Shown here in pieces: positions 8,542 through 17,069 of a DNA stretch of 64,000 nt. Made by a program: the position numbers and the translations under genes. A model generated the notes under the pieces. That model saw nothing but the letters and a program-made list of their open reading frames with translations. It was not told where the DNA came from and searched no databases. Source of the stretch: Microbacterium sp. ET2. Its GTDB lineage: Bacteria; Actinomycetota; Actinomycetes; Actinomycetales; Microbacteriaceae. The stretch lies in the NCBI RefSeq assembly GCF_030347395.1, contig NZ_CP128170.1:434001-498000 (forward strand), given 5' to 3'. Position 1 is the first letter of the stretch. The number at the start of each line of letters is the position of its first letter.

Positions 8542-9882
8542 TCAGAGTGGGGTAGCGGATGCCGCGGCGCGCGCAGCCTTCGGAAGCGCGGCGAGAATCT
8601 TCTCCAGCGCCTCATCATCGTGCGCGGCCGTGAGGAACCACGCCTCGAACACGCTCGGCGGGAGGGAGACCCCTGCCTCGAGCATCGCGTGGAAGAAGGC
8701 GCGGTAGCGCCATCCCTCCTGTGCCCGGGCGTCGTCGTAGTCGCGCACCGGCCGGTCGCGGAAGGCGATCGAGAACAGGCTCCCTGCGTGGGTGATGACG
8801 TGGGCGACACCGGCGGCGTCGAGGGCCTCGCCCGCCGCGCGGGAGACGACGCCCGCGGCCCGATCGACGTGGGCGTAGACGGCGTCGTCGGCGAGGCGCA
8901 GGGTCGCCAGGCCCGCGGCCACCGCGAGCGGGTTCCCACTGAGCGTGCCCGCCTGGTAGACGGGTCCAAGGGGGGCGAGCAGCTCCATCAGATCCCTGCG
9001 GCCGCCGATGCCCGCGAGCGGCATCCCGCCGCCGATGACCTTGCCGAAGGTGACGAGATCGGGCGTCCAGGAGGCCCCGGCCCGGTGCTCGAGCCCCCAC
9101 CAGCCGGCGGGATCCACCCGGGAGCCGGTGAGCACCTCGTCGGAGATGAGGAGGGCGCCGTGGGCGTGAGCGGTGTCGGCGAGGAAGGCGTTGAAGCCGT
9201 CCTCGGGCAGGAGGATTCCGGCGTTGGCGCCGGCGGCCTCGGTGATCACGGCGGCGATGCGGTTCCCGTGGAGCGCGAACGCCTCTTCGATCGCATCCCG
9301 ATCGTTGTACGGCAGCACCATCGTGAGCGCGGCGATGTCGGCCGGAACGCCCGCCGAACCGGGAAGGCCGAGGGTCGCCACCCCCGACCCCGACTCGGCG
9401 AGGAGGCCGTCGGAGTGACCGTGGTAGTGACCGGCGAACTTCACGATGAGGTCGCGCTGGGTGGCGCCGCGGGCGATGCGGATCGCGGTCATGGTCGCCT
9501 CGGTGCCGGTGGACACCAGGCGCAGACGCTCGATCTCCGATGCCTCCCCGACTCGCAGGCGGCCGATCACCGCCTCGGCGAGGAGCGTCTCACCGGGGGT
9601 CGAGGCGCCGAAGGACAGTCCGCGCGCGGCCGCCTCCTGCACCGCGGCGACGACACCCGGGTGCGCGTGGCCGAGGAGAGCAGGACCCCAGGATGCGACG
9701 AGGTCGACATACTCGCGTCCCGAGACGTCGCGGACGTACGCGCCGTGAGCGCCCACGATCGACAGCGGCGTGCCCCCTACCGAGCCGAAGGCGCGGACAG
9801 GCGAGTTCACGCCGCCGGGGATCACGGCTCGGGCGCGCGCGGCGGCCTCGACGTTGTCGGTCGGGGTGAGGGTCATGCTCAT
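8542..9882 (-). CDS. hemL: Glutamate-1-semialdehyde 2,1-aminomutase
   Basis: A 446-residue fold-type I PLP enzyme that converts glutamate-1-semialdehyde to 5-aminolevulinate, the second step of C5-pathway heme synthesis. Seen: [53 protein letters not shown] and the PLP lysine in [16 protein letters not shown]. The ATG at 9882 overlaps the hemB stop by four bases (ATGA) and has an AAAGGTGG ribosome site at good spacing. The GTG at 9891 would fall inside that site. It is the last gene of the hemE-to-hemL operon, two bases from the convergent pmt stop. Confidence 0.96.
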   Translation of the reverse strand: MSMTLTPTDNVEAAARARAVIPGGVNSPVRAFGSVGGTPLSIVGAHGAYVRDVSGREYVDLVASWGPALLGHAHPGVVAAVQEAAARGLSFGASTPGETLLAEAVIGRLRVGEASEIERLRLVSTGTEATMTAIRIARGATQRDLIVKFAGHYHGHSDGLLAESGSGVATLGLPGSAGVPADIAALTMVLPYNDRDAIEEAFALHGNRIAAVITEAAGANAGILLPEDGFNAFLADTAHAHGALLISDEVLTGSRVDPAGWWGLEHRAGASWTPDLVTFGKVIGGGMPLAGIGGRRDLMELLAPLGPVYQAGTLSGNPLAVAAGLATLRLADDAVYAHVDRAAGVVSRAAGEALDAAGVAHVITHAGSLFSIAFRDRPVRDYDDARAQEGWRYRAFFHAMLEAGVSLPPSVFEAWFLTAAHDDEALEKILAALPKAARAAASATPL

Positions 9883-10871
9883 CGTGCCCACCTTTCTGCC
9901 GTCTCCACAGCCCAGTACGTCAACACCGCGTCGGCGCCCGCGCGGACGATGCTCTGCAGCGACTCGTCGATGGCGCGCTCCCGATCGATCCAGCCGTGAG
10001 CGGCGGCGGCCTCGATCATGGCGTACTCACCGCTGACCTGATACGCCCACACCGGGACCGGTGAGGATGCCGCGGTGTCGGCCAGCACATCCAGATACGA
10101 CATCGCGGGCTTGACCATCACGATGTCCGCGCCCTCCGCGACATCCAGCGCGACCTCGAGCGCGCCCTCGCGCCGGTTGCCCGGATCGAGCTGGTAGGTG
10201 CGCCGGTCACCCTGCAGAGAGGACTGGACGGCCTCGCGGAACGGGCCGTAGAACGCCGAGGCGTACTTGGCCGCGTAGGCGAGGAGCGCGACGTGCGAGA
10301 ACCCGGCCTCGTCCAAGGCCGAGCGGATGACGGCGACCTGGCCGTCCATCATCCCGGAGAGCCCGAGGAGCTCGGACCCGGCGGCCGCCTGCGCGAGGGC
10401 CATGTCGCGGTAGCGCTCGAGGGTGGCGTCGTTGTCGACACGCCCGCGCCCGTCGAGCACCCCGCAGTGACCGTGGTCGGTGAATTCGTCGAGGCACAGG
10501 TCGGTCTGCACGACGAGGTCGGAGCCGACCTCGTCGGCGGCGATGCGCGTCGCGACGTTGAGGATGCCTTCGGGGTCGGTCGCGCCGGAGCCCTGGGCGT
10601 CTTTGTGCTCGGGCACGCCGAAGAGCATCACGCCGCCGATGCCCGCGGCCGCCGCGCGCCGCAGCTCTCCGCGCAGCGACTCGAGGGAGTGCTGCTGCAC
10701 GCCCGGCATCGAACCGATCGGAACAGGCGCGTCGGCGTTCTCACGGACGAACATCGGCAGCACGAGCTGCGCGGGGTGCACCCGGGTCTCGGCGACCAGC
10801 CGACGCCAGGCGGTGCTCTGCCGAAGCCGCCGGGGGCGGGTGGCAGGGAAGGGCGGAGGGCTGGGGGTCAT
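9879..10871 (-). CDS. hemB: Porphobilinogen synthase (delta-aminolevulinic acid dehydratase)
   Basis: A 330-residue TIM-barrel enzyme that condenses two 5-aminolevulinates to porphobilinogen. Both active-site lysines are present: [16 protein letters not shown] and [12 protein letters not shown]. The metal-site loop reads [13 protein letters not shown]. It keeps two of the three zinc cysteines of the classic loop and has Asp at the other position, an intermediate form that leaves the metal requirement open. The ATG at 10871 overlaps the hemC stop by four bases. The frame is open far upstream, but that is the shadow of hemC. Confidence 0.96.
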   Translation of the reverse strand: MTPSPPPFPATRPRRLRQSTAWRRLVAETRVHPAQLVLPMFVRENADAPVPIGSMPGVQQHSLESLRGELRRAAAAGIGGVMLFGVPEHKDAQGSGATDPEGILNVATRIAADEVGSDLVVQTDLCLDEFTDHGHCGVLDGRGRVDNDATLERYRDMALAQAAAGSELLGLSGMMDGQVAVIRSALDEAGFSHVALLAYAAKYASAFYGPFREAVQSSLQGDRRTYQLDPGNRREGALEVALDVAEGADIVMVKPAMSYLDVLADTAASSPVPVWAYQVSGEYAMIEAAAAHGWIDRERAIDESLQSIVRAGADAVLTYWAVETAERWAR

Positions 10872-11791
10872 GCCTGGTCCTCTCGGGCACCGGGGCCGAC
10901 GGGCGCGAGGTCGGCGGCCCCCTGGGCCAGGAGCTCGTCGGCCACGCGGGCGGCCAGCTCTGTGGCGACGTCCGGGTCCTCGGCGTCGGCGGCATGGGCG
11001 CTGGTGAGCTGTGCCGTGCCGTCGGGGCGGTAGATCCGCGCGGTGAGGAACATCAGCCCGTCGTCGAAGAAAGCGTGGGCCCCGATCGGGGCTGCGCAGC
11101 CCGCTTCCAGACGAGCGAGCACGCCGCGCTCGGCGTCGACGGCCAACCGGGTCGGGCGGTGCTCCAGACGCGACACGCGATGCTCTTCGCCGGCGCGGGT
11201 CTCGACGGCGAGGGCCCCCTGCGCGGGCGCGGTGGGCCAGCGCTCCAGCGGCATCAACTCCGTCGCCGCGTCCGAGCGATCGATGCGGCTGAGCCCCGCG
11301 GCGGCGAGGAGGATGGCGTCCAGGCGCCGCTCCGGGTCTTGCGCGCCCACGCGGGACAGACGGGTGTCGATGTTGCCGCGGATGTCGATCAGGTCGAGGT
11401 CGGGGCGCCGCGCCGCGAGCTGCGCGCGACGGCGGGGGGAGCCGGTGCCGACGCGCGCGCCCTCGGGCAGGGTGTCGAGGGTGAGCCCGTCGCGTGCGCA
11501 CAGCGCGTCGCGCGCATCGGCCCGTGTCGGCACCGCGCCGATCGCGAGCCCCTCCTCGGGCGCGGTCGGGAGGTCTTTGTAGGAGTGCACGACGACGTCG
11601 ACCTCACCGGCGCGCAGAGCTGCGCGCAGCGCCGTGGCGAACACCCCGGCACCGCCGAGCGACGCAAGCGGCGCGCTGGAGCGGTCGCCGTCGGAGACGA
11701 TCGGCACCAGCTCCGCACCGAGGGCGGCGGCGACGGTGCCGGCCTGCGCCATCGCCAGCGCGCTCGCGCGGGTTCCCAGACGCAGCGTCAT
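10868..11791 (-). CDS. hemC: Hydroxymethylbilane synthase (porphobilinogen deaminase)
   Basis: A 307-residue enzyme that joins four porphobilinogens to hydroxymethylbilane. It opens with LRLGTRASALAMAQ. The substrate-binding arginines lie in VGTGSPRRRAQL and DIRGNIDTRL. The dipyrromethane-cofactor cysteine is in LEAGCAAPIGAHA (about residue 233). The ATG at 11791 overlaps the hemQ stop by four bases. A hemD gene (uroporphyrinogen-III synthase), which often follows hemC, is not present here: hemB follows directly. Confidence 0.96.
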   Translation of the reverse strand: MTLRLGTRASALAMAQAGTVAAALGAELVPIVSDGDRSSAPLASLGGAGVFATALRAALRAGEVDVVVHSYKDLPTAPEEGLAIGAVPTRADARDALCARDGLTLDTLPEGARVGTGSPRRRAQLAARRPDLDLIDIRGNIDTRLSRVGAQDPERRLDAILLAAAGLSRIDRSDAATELMPLERWPTAPAQGALAVETRAGEEHRVSRLEHRPTRLAVDAERGVLARLEAGCAAPIGAHAFFDDGLMFLTARIYRPDGTAQLTSAHAADAEDPDVATELAARVADELLAQGAADLAPVGPGAREDQA

Positions 11792-12471
11792 CGCACCACG
11801 TCGGCGATCTCGGAGGGCTCGATCAGCCGCCCGGTGAAGAACGGCACCTCTTCGCGAACGTGGCGACGCGCCTCGGTGGCACGGAGGTAGCGCATCAGGT
11901 CGACCAGGTCGATGACGTCATCGGCCTCCAGGGCGAGCAACCACTCGTAGTCGCCGAGGGCGAAGCTCGCGACGGTGTTGCTCTGCACCTGCGGGTAGTC
12001 GCGGCCCATCCGGCCGTGCTCGCCGAGCATGGCGCCGCGCTCCTCGGCGGGGAGGAGATACCACTCGTAGCTGCGCACGAACGGATACACCGTCACCCAC
12101 TGCTTGGGAGCGAGCCCCCGGGCGAAGGCGGGGCTGTGGTCGCGGCTGAACTCCGCGTCGCGGTGCACCCCGAGCGCGTTCCATGTCGGAGCGAGCCCCG
12201 CGAGCTCGCGCGTGCGGCGAAGGTCGCGCAGCACCGCCTGCAGGTGCTCGGCGGAGCGGCCGACGAGCCAGAGGAGGATGTCGGCGTCGGCGCGAAGGCC
12301 CGAGACGTCGTACACGCCGCGGAGGGTGTCGCCGGCGGCGGCGGCCACGTCCACGATGGCGGGAAGCTCCTCCGGCACCGGCGTCCCGGGCTCACGTCGC
12401 AGCACCGCCCAGAGGGCGTAGTGCCGGTCGTTCGGGGTCTCGGACGAAGCGGAGGGGGCGGTATCGGTCAC
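11788..12471 (-). CDS. hemQ: Coproheme decarboxylase HemQ (ChdC)
   Basis: A 227-residue member of the chlorite-dismutase fold that decarboxylates coproheme III to heme b in the Gram-positive (coproporphyrin-dependent) pathway. The actinobacterial catalytic signature is readable. The Tyr and Arg lie in YPFVRSYEWYLL, and the His of EHGRMG lies 23 residues after that Tyr, the spacing of the catalytic Tyr and the proximal heme ligand in actinobacterial ChdC. The GTG at 12471 overlaps the hemG stop by four bases (GTGA). Its presence implies the host makes heme by the coproporphyrin route, with HemG acting on coproporphyrinogen. Confidence 0.93.
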   Translation of the reverse strand: MTDTAPSASSETPNDRHYALWAVLRREPGTPVPEELPAIVDVAAAAGDTLRGVYDVSGLRADADILLWLVGRSAEHLQAVLRDLRRTRELAGLAPTWNALGVHRDAEFSRDHSPAFARGLAPKQWVTVYPFVRSYEWYLLPAEERGAMLGEHGRMGRDYPQVQSNTVASFALGDYEWLLALEADDVIDLVDLMRYLRATEARRHVREEVPFFTGRLIEPSEIADVVR

Positions 12472-13764
12472 CCCTCCATCCTCCCCCGTTCACCGGACGG
12501 GTGGCCACTCGCCCTCTCGACGGTGAGAGATGTGGCCAGTGCCTCGGCGTGGCGGACGACGGCGGCCAGCCCCGTGCCCGCGGTCTCCTCCCCGACGGCG
12601 AGGGCAGCATCGCCCGCGTCTGCGCGGCCCCAGCGATTCCAGGTGCGCACCGTGTGATCGAGGAGCGCATCGATCGGTGAGCCGAGGAGCGTCTCGGCGT
12701 CGCGGACGGCCACAGCGGCGGCATCCGAGGCGGCGGAGCCGTCATACGACAGCCGCACCGCCTCCCGCGGGCCGAGGGATTCGCGGATCCACGGCCATTT
12801 GGCGGTGAGGTGGGTCAGGGCGCGGGCGCGCACATCCTGGACATCGGCACCGACGAGCACCCCGGTGCCCCGCGGGGCGTCGCGCCACGCGGGCGCGTCG
12901 ACGACGAGGGTGACGACGGTGATCCTCCGGGCGGGGTCCGGCGTCCGCCGCGGCCGGGCGAGGACCGGGATGCCGGGGATGCGGCGACCGTCGACCTCGA
13001 TGCCGTCCGGGGCGACGGCGGTGACCCGGGCACCGCTGGTGAGGCTCGGCCCCGTGCGCGGCGGCGTCGGCCACGAGGGCATCGACGAGGCGGAACACCC
13101 CGCCGCGTACCCCGGCGACCTGACTGCCGGCAGGGGATGTGGCTCGGATCGACGCGATGGCAGCGGCGAGCGACCCCGTCCGGCGGAACTCCTCGCGAAG
13201 GCGCGGCGACGCACTGTCGATCGGCAGCGCGTCGGGGGTGGTCGAGTGCACGCCCCGGACGACCGGGGCGACGAGGGCGTCGAGAACCCGGTCTCCCATG
13301 CGGGCGCGGACGAGCGCACCCAGCGTCTCGGCCGTCGCTCCCTGGTCGGGGGGAAGGGTCGCGTCCTGGCGGGCGCGGGCGAGGCCTGCCGCTCCGAGGG
13401 CGGGGAGCAGGGTCTCGTCCAGGTCCGTCGGGATGCCGAGGAGCCCGGCAGCCGGGAGCGGGAAGGTGCGGTCGCTCTGCTCCTGCACCCAGGCGGGTGA
13501 GCCCGCGGCCGGCGCGACGACGTCACCGGCGAGCCCGAGTTCGCCGAGCAGCGCCAGGACGGTTCCGGGACCGTCACCTCCCCGCGTGGCGAAGGACTCC
13601 GCGCCGGCGTCGAGCGCCACGCCCGCGACATCCTGCCGGGAGACCTGACCGCCGAAGACGCGCGCGGCCTCGAACAGCCGCACCCGGTGACCGGCGAGCG
13701 CGGCGCGCCGGGCGAAGACCAGCCCGGCGACGCCGCCACCGGCGACGAGGAGGTCAGCGGCCAT
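12468..13764 (-). pseudogene. hemG: Coproporphyrinogen/protoporphyrinogen oxidase HemG/HemY (CgoX) with a frameshift
   Basis: FAD-dependent oxidase that would aromatise coproporphyrinogen III. The ATG at 13764 opens a frame with a good FAD-binding start (LLVAGGGVAGLVFARRAAL) and family sequence to about residue 238 (VDALVADAAAHG), where homology ends. It resumes one frame over with LTSGARVTAVAPDGIEVDG and continues through ALTHLTAKWPW, RLSYDG, a TWNRWGRAD segment and GTGLAAVVRHAEALA to the stop at 12468. The span is 1297 bases, one more than a multiple of three. Removing one base in the minus-strand GGGGCC run at 13048-13053 restores a 431-residue protein. Either a sequencing indel or a recent mutation could explain it. 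It overlaps hemE by 11 bases and hemQ by four, so the operon is otherwise intact. Confidence 0.82.
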
Positions 13765-14830
13765 GGACGAACGCGACGATGCGCGTGAGGGCGTCGGGGT
13801 CGGTGTCCGGCGGCACGCCGTGACCGAGGTTCAGGATGTGGGCGGGCGCCGCCGATCCCGCCTCGATGACCTCCTCGACGTGGCGCTCCAGCAGTCGCCA
13901 CGGGGCGTTCAACAGGGCCGGGTCGATGTTCCCCTGCAGCGGCACGCGGCCGTCGAGTCGGCGGTTGGCCTCATCCAGCGGGAGTCGCCAGTCGATGCCG
14001 ACGACGTCGGCGCCGATGCCCGGCAGCAGGTCGAGGACGTCCCCGAGGCCGAGACCGAAATGGATGCGGGACACGTCGGTGCCGCGCAGCGCATCGAATG
14101 CACGGCGCGAGTGCGGCGCGACGCGCTTGTGGTAGTCGGCGCGGGAGAGGGAGCCCGCCCACGAGTCGAACAGCTGCGCGACGCTTGCTCCCGACTCGAC
14201 CTGGGCGCGCAGGAACGCACCGGTGACGTCGGCGCACCAGTTCAGCAGAGCGGCCCACGCGTGGGGATCGGTGCGCATGAGGGCGCGGGTGCGCAGCTGC
14301 TCCTTGGAGGGACCGCCCTCCACGAGGTAGCTGGCGAGCGTGTACGGCGCTCCCCCGAAGCCGACGAGGGGGGTCGTGCCGAGCTCGGCCACGACGATCG
14401 AGACGGCCTCGCGGATCGGGGCCAGCGCCTCGGGGTCCATCGGGCGCAGGCGCAGGATGTCGGCGGACGAGCGCACGGGCTGATCGATGACCGGACCACG
14501 ACCGGGGACGATGGTCACGTCGATCCCGGCGAGGAGCACCGGCACCACGATGTCGCTGAAGAACACCGCCGCGTCCACGCCGTGGCGCCGCACCGGCTGC
14601 AGGGTGATCTCCGCGGCGAGGTGCGGGGTCAGGCACGCGTCGAGCATCTCTGTGCCTGCGCGCGACGCGCGGTACTCCGGCAGCGACCTGCCCGCCTGCC
14701 GCATGAACCACACCGGGGGGCGCTCGGGGCGGTCTCCCCGCGCGGCACGCACCAGCGGGCTGTTCGTGGTGCGTCCGTCGACCAGGGGGTGCGCGGCGGG
14801 AAGAAGGGGCGTGGATTCGGGGGATGACAC
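13754..14830 (-). CDS. hemE: Uroporphyrinogen decarboxylase
   Basis: A 358-residue TIM-barrel enzyme that decarboxylates uroporphyrinogen III to coproporphyrinogen III. Signatures: PVWFMRQAGRSLPEYRA (the first UroD motif), FFSDIVVPVLLAGIDV (active-site Asp), GFGGAPYTLASYLVEG (second motif) and NLGHGVPPDTDPD at the C-terminus. The GTG at 14830, seven bases after a TAGCCT hexamer, gives the usual length; longer in-frame starts overlap hemA. It is first in the operon hemE-hemG-hemQ-hemC-hemB-hemL and diverges from hemA with about 56 bases between the starts. Confidence 0.95.
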   Translation of the reverse strand: MSSPESTPLLPAAHPLVDGRTTNSPLVRAARGDRPERPPVWFMRQAGRSLPEYRASRAGTEMLDACLTPHLAAEITLQPVRRHGVDAAVFFSDIVVPVLLAGIDVTIVPGRGPVIDQPVRSSADILRLRPMDPEALAPIREAVSIVVAELGTTPLVGFGGAPYTLASYLVEGGPSKEQLRTRALMRTDPHAWAALLNWCADVTGAFLRAQVESGASVAQLFDSWAGSLSRADYHKRVAPHSRRAFDALRGTDVSRIHFGLGLGDVLDLLPGIGADVVGIDWRLPLDEANRRLDGRVPLQGNIDPALLNAPWRLLERHVEEVIEAGSAAPAHILNLGHGVPPDTDPDALTRIVAFVHGR

Positions 14831-14837
14831 GCCCTCC

Positions 14838-14843
14838 AGGCTA
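14838..14843 (-). promoter_or_regulatory. -10 hexamer of the hemE operon (TAGCCT)
   Basis: On the minus strand TAGCCT ends seven bases before the hemE GTG. A GGAGGG stretch is only one base from the start codon, too close to serve as a normal Shine-Dalgarno, so leaderless initiation is the likelier reading. Confidence 0.55.
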
Positions 14844-14874
14844 GACGCGCGCGGCCTTCGGCTCGCCGGTTGGG

Positions 14875-14880
14875 TAGACT
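14875..14880 (+). promoter_or_regulatory. -10 hexamer for hemA (TAGACT)
   Basis: TAGACT ends six bases before the hemA GTG at 14887. Together with the hemE hexamer it packs two divergent heme promoters into under 60 bases, so a regulator bound here could control both arms. Confidence 0.6.
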
Positions 14881-14886
14881 TGTCCG

Positions 14887-16125
14887 GTGCTGTTCTGTGT
14901 GACGGCGAATCATCGCAATACGGATTTCGAGGTGCTGGGTCGCATCTCGGCCGTCGCCGAATCCACCGGCCGAGCGCTCGTCTCCGAGCACGACTTCGTT
15001 CGCGGCGCCGTCGTCCTGTCCACCTGCAATCGCTTCGAGGCCTACCTCGAGGTGGATGAGCCCCTGACCGGCGGCGCGGTCGTCGCCCGTGAAGCGGTGC
15101 TCGAGGCTCTCGGGGTCGCCGCCGGCGACGATGCGCACGCCCTGCGCGAATCAGCGGTGTCACTCTGCGGCGACGATGTCGTGCGTCACCTCTTCGCGGT
15201 GAGTTCGGGCCTGGAGTCCATGGTCGTCGGCGAAGAGGAGATCAGCGGCCAGGTGCAGCGGGCGCTGGTGCAGGCCCGCACCGACGGCACGACCAGCACG
15301 CAGCTCGAGCAGGTGTTCCAGCGCGCCACCCACGCCACCCGTGAGATGCGGGCCAAGGCCGATGTCGGCGCCGGGCGACGCTCCCTGGCACGACTTGCCC
15401 TCGACCTCGTCGACACCCGCGTGACTGACTGGGCCGCCGTTCCGGTTCTCCTCGTCGGCACCGGCAGCTATGCGGCCACCACCATCGCCGCCCTCCGCGC
15501 CCGTGGCGCACGCGACATCGGCGTGTACTCGGCCACCGGTCGCGCCGCGCGGTTCGCCGCGCGCTACGGCGTCCGCCCCGAGGCGGATCTGTCTCGCGCG
15601 ATCGCGCACGCCGAGATCGTCATCACCTGCACCGCCCGCTACGTCGTCACCCCCGACGACATCCCCGACACCGCACGACGCATCATCATCGATCTGGGCC
15701 TTCCCCGCAACGTCTCCCCCGAGGTCGGCGATCTCCCCGGCGTCGAGCTGCTCGACCTCGAGCTGCTCGGTCGTCACGCCGCGCTCCCCGAGCTCGGACC
15801 CGGAGCCCACGAGCTGGTCGGCACGGCGGCGGCGACCTTCACCGCGGAGCGGGCCGCTGCCCCGGCGATCGTCGCGGTGCGTCGTCACATCCAGGACGCC
15901 CTCGACGACGAGCTCTCGCGACTGCCCGACGACGCGGAGCAGGCTCGGGCCGCGCTGCGTCATCTCGCCGGCGTCCTCTCGCACCGCCCGTCGGTGCGCG
16001 CCCGCGAAGCGGCCGCAGCCGGCGAGCTGGCGGAGTTCGAGCGCGCGCTGGACCTGGTCTTCGGCATCGCGGTCGAGCACGGCGCCGGCGAAGCCGGCGG
16101 CACGGTCGCGCCGGCCGCCGGCTGA
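14887..16125 (+). CDS. hemA: Glutamyl-tRNA reductase
   Basis: A 412-residue NADPH-dependent enzyme that reduces glutamyl-tRNA to glutamate-1-semialdehyde, the committed step of C5-pathway tetrapyrrole synthesis. The catalytic cysteine is in LSTCNRFEAYLEV (about residue 43). Next comes GLESMVVGEEEISGQVQ. The NADPH domain holds LVGTGSYAATTIAALRARG, a variant of the usual GxGxxG, followed by DLGLPRNVSPEV. The C-terminal helical dimerisation region is present but short. The GTG at 14887 follows a leaderless promoter. It diverges from the rest of the heme operon, giving the cell independent control of flux into the pathway. Confidence 0.95.
   Translation: MLFCVTANHRNTDFEVLGRISAVAESTGRALVSEHDFVRGAVVLSTCNRFEAYLEVDEPLTGGAVVAREAVLEALGVAAGDDAHALRESAVSLCGDDVVRHLFAVSSGLESMVVGEEEISGQVQRALVQARTDGTTSTQLEQVFQRATHATREMRAKADVGAGRRSLARLALDLVDTRVTDWAAVPVLLVGTGSYAATTIAALRARGARDIGVYSATGRAARFAARYGVRPEADLSRAIAHAEIVITCTARYVVTPDDIPDTARRIIIDLGLPRNVSPEVGDLPGVELLDLELLGRHAALPELGPGAHELVGTAAATFTAERAAAPAIVAVRRHIQDALDDELSRLPDDAEQARAALRHLAGVLSHRPSVRAREAAAAGELAEFERALDLVFGIAVEHGAGEAGGTVAPAAG
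16093..16122. terminator. GC-rich hairpin at the hemA 3' end
   Basis: A nine-base perfect inverted repeat, GCCGGCGGC and GCCGCCGGC, with a 12-base loop, lies immediately before the hemA stop and between convergent genes. It has no T-run, so intrinsic termination is uncertain; it may just reflect the Gly/Ala-rich C-terminus. Confidence 0.25.
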
Positions 16126-16137
16126 CGACGCCGCGGG

Positions 16138-16983
<846 letters not shown>

Positions 16984-17055
16984 GGATCTCCGTCTCGGCC
17001 CCAGTCGCGAGTTGCGCCATCCGGCGCGACCCGCTACCCGAATCCCCGGCGGAAG

Positions 17056-17061
17056 TACGAT
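17056..17061 (+). promoter_or_regulatory. -10 hexamer for hrpA (TACGAT)
   Basis: TACGAT ends eight bases before the hrpA ATG. A GGAGGG stretch follows but is only two bases from the start codon, so it may not act as a ribosome site. Confidence 0.5.
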
Positions 17062-17069
17062 GGAGGGCT

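Noticed and set aside
9879..11501. A 540-codon frame that looks like an N-terminally extended HemB
   Set aside because: The first 210 codons are out-of-frame hemC sequence. The real hemB starts at 10871, overlapping the hemC stop by four bases.
16093..16122. A true intrinsic terminator at the end of hemA
   Set aside because: The stem lies inside the coding sequence of a Gly/Ala-rich tail and lacks a T-run; kept only as a low-confidence hairpin.
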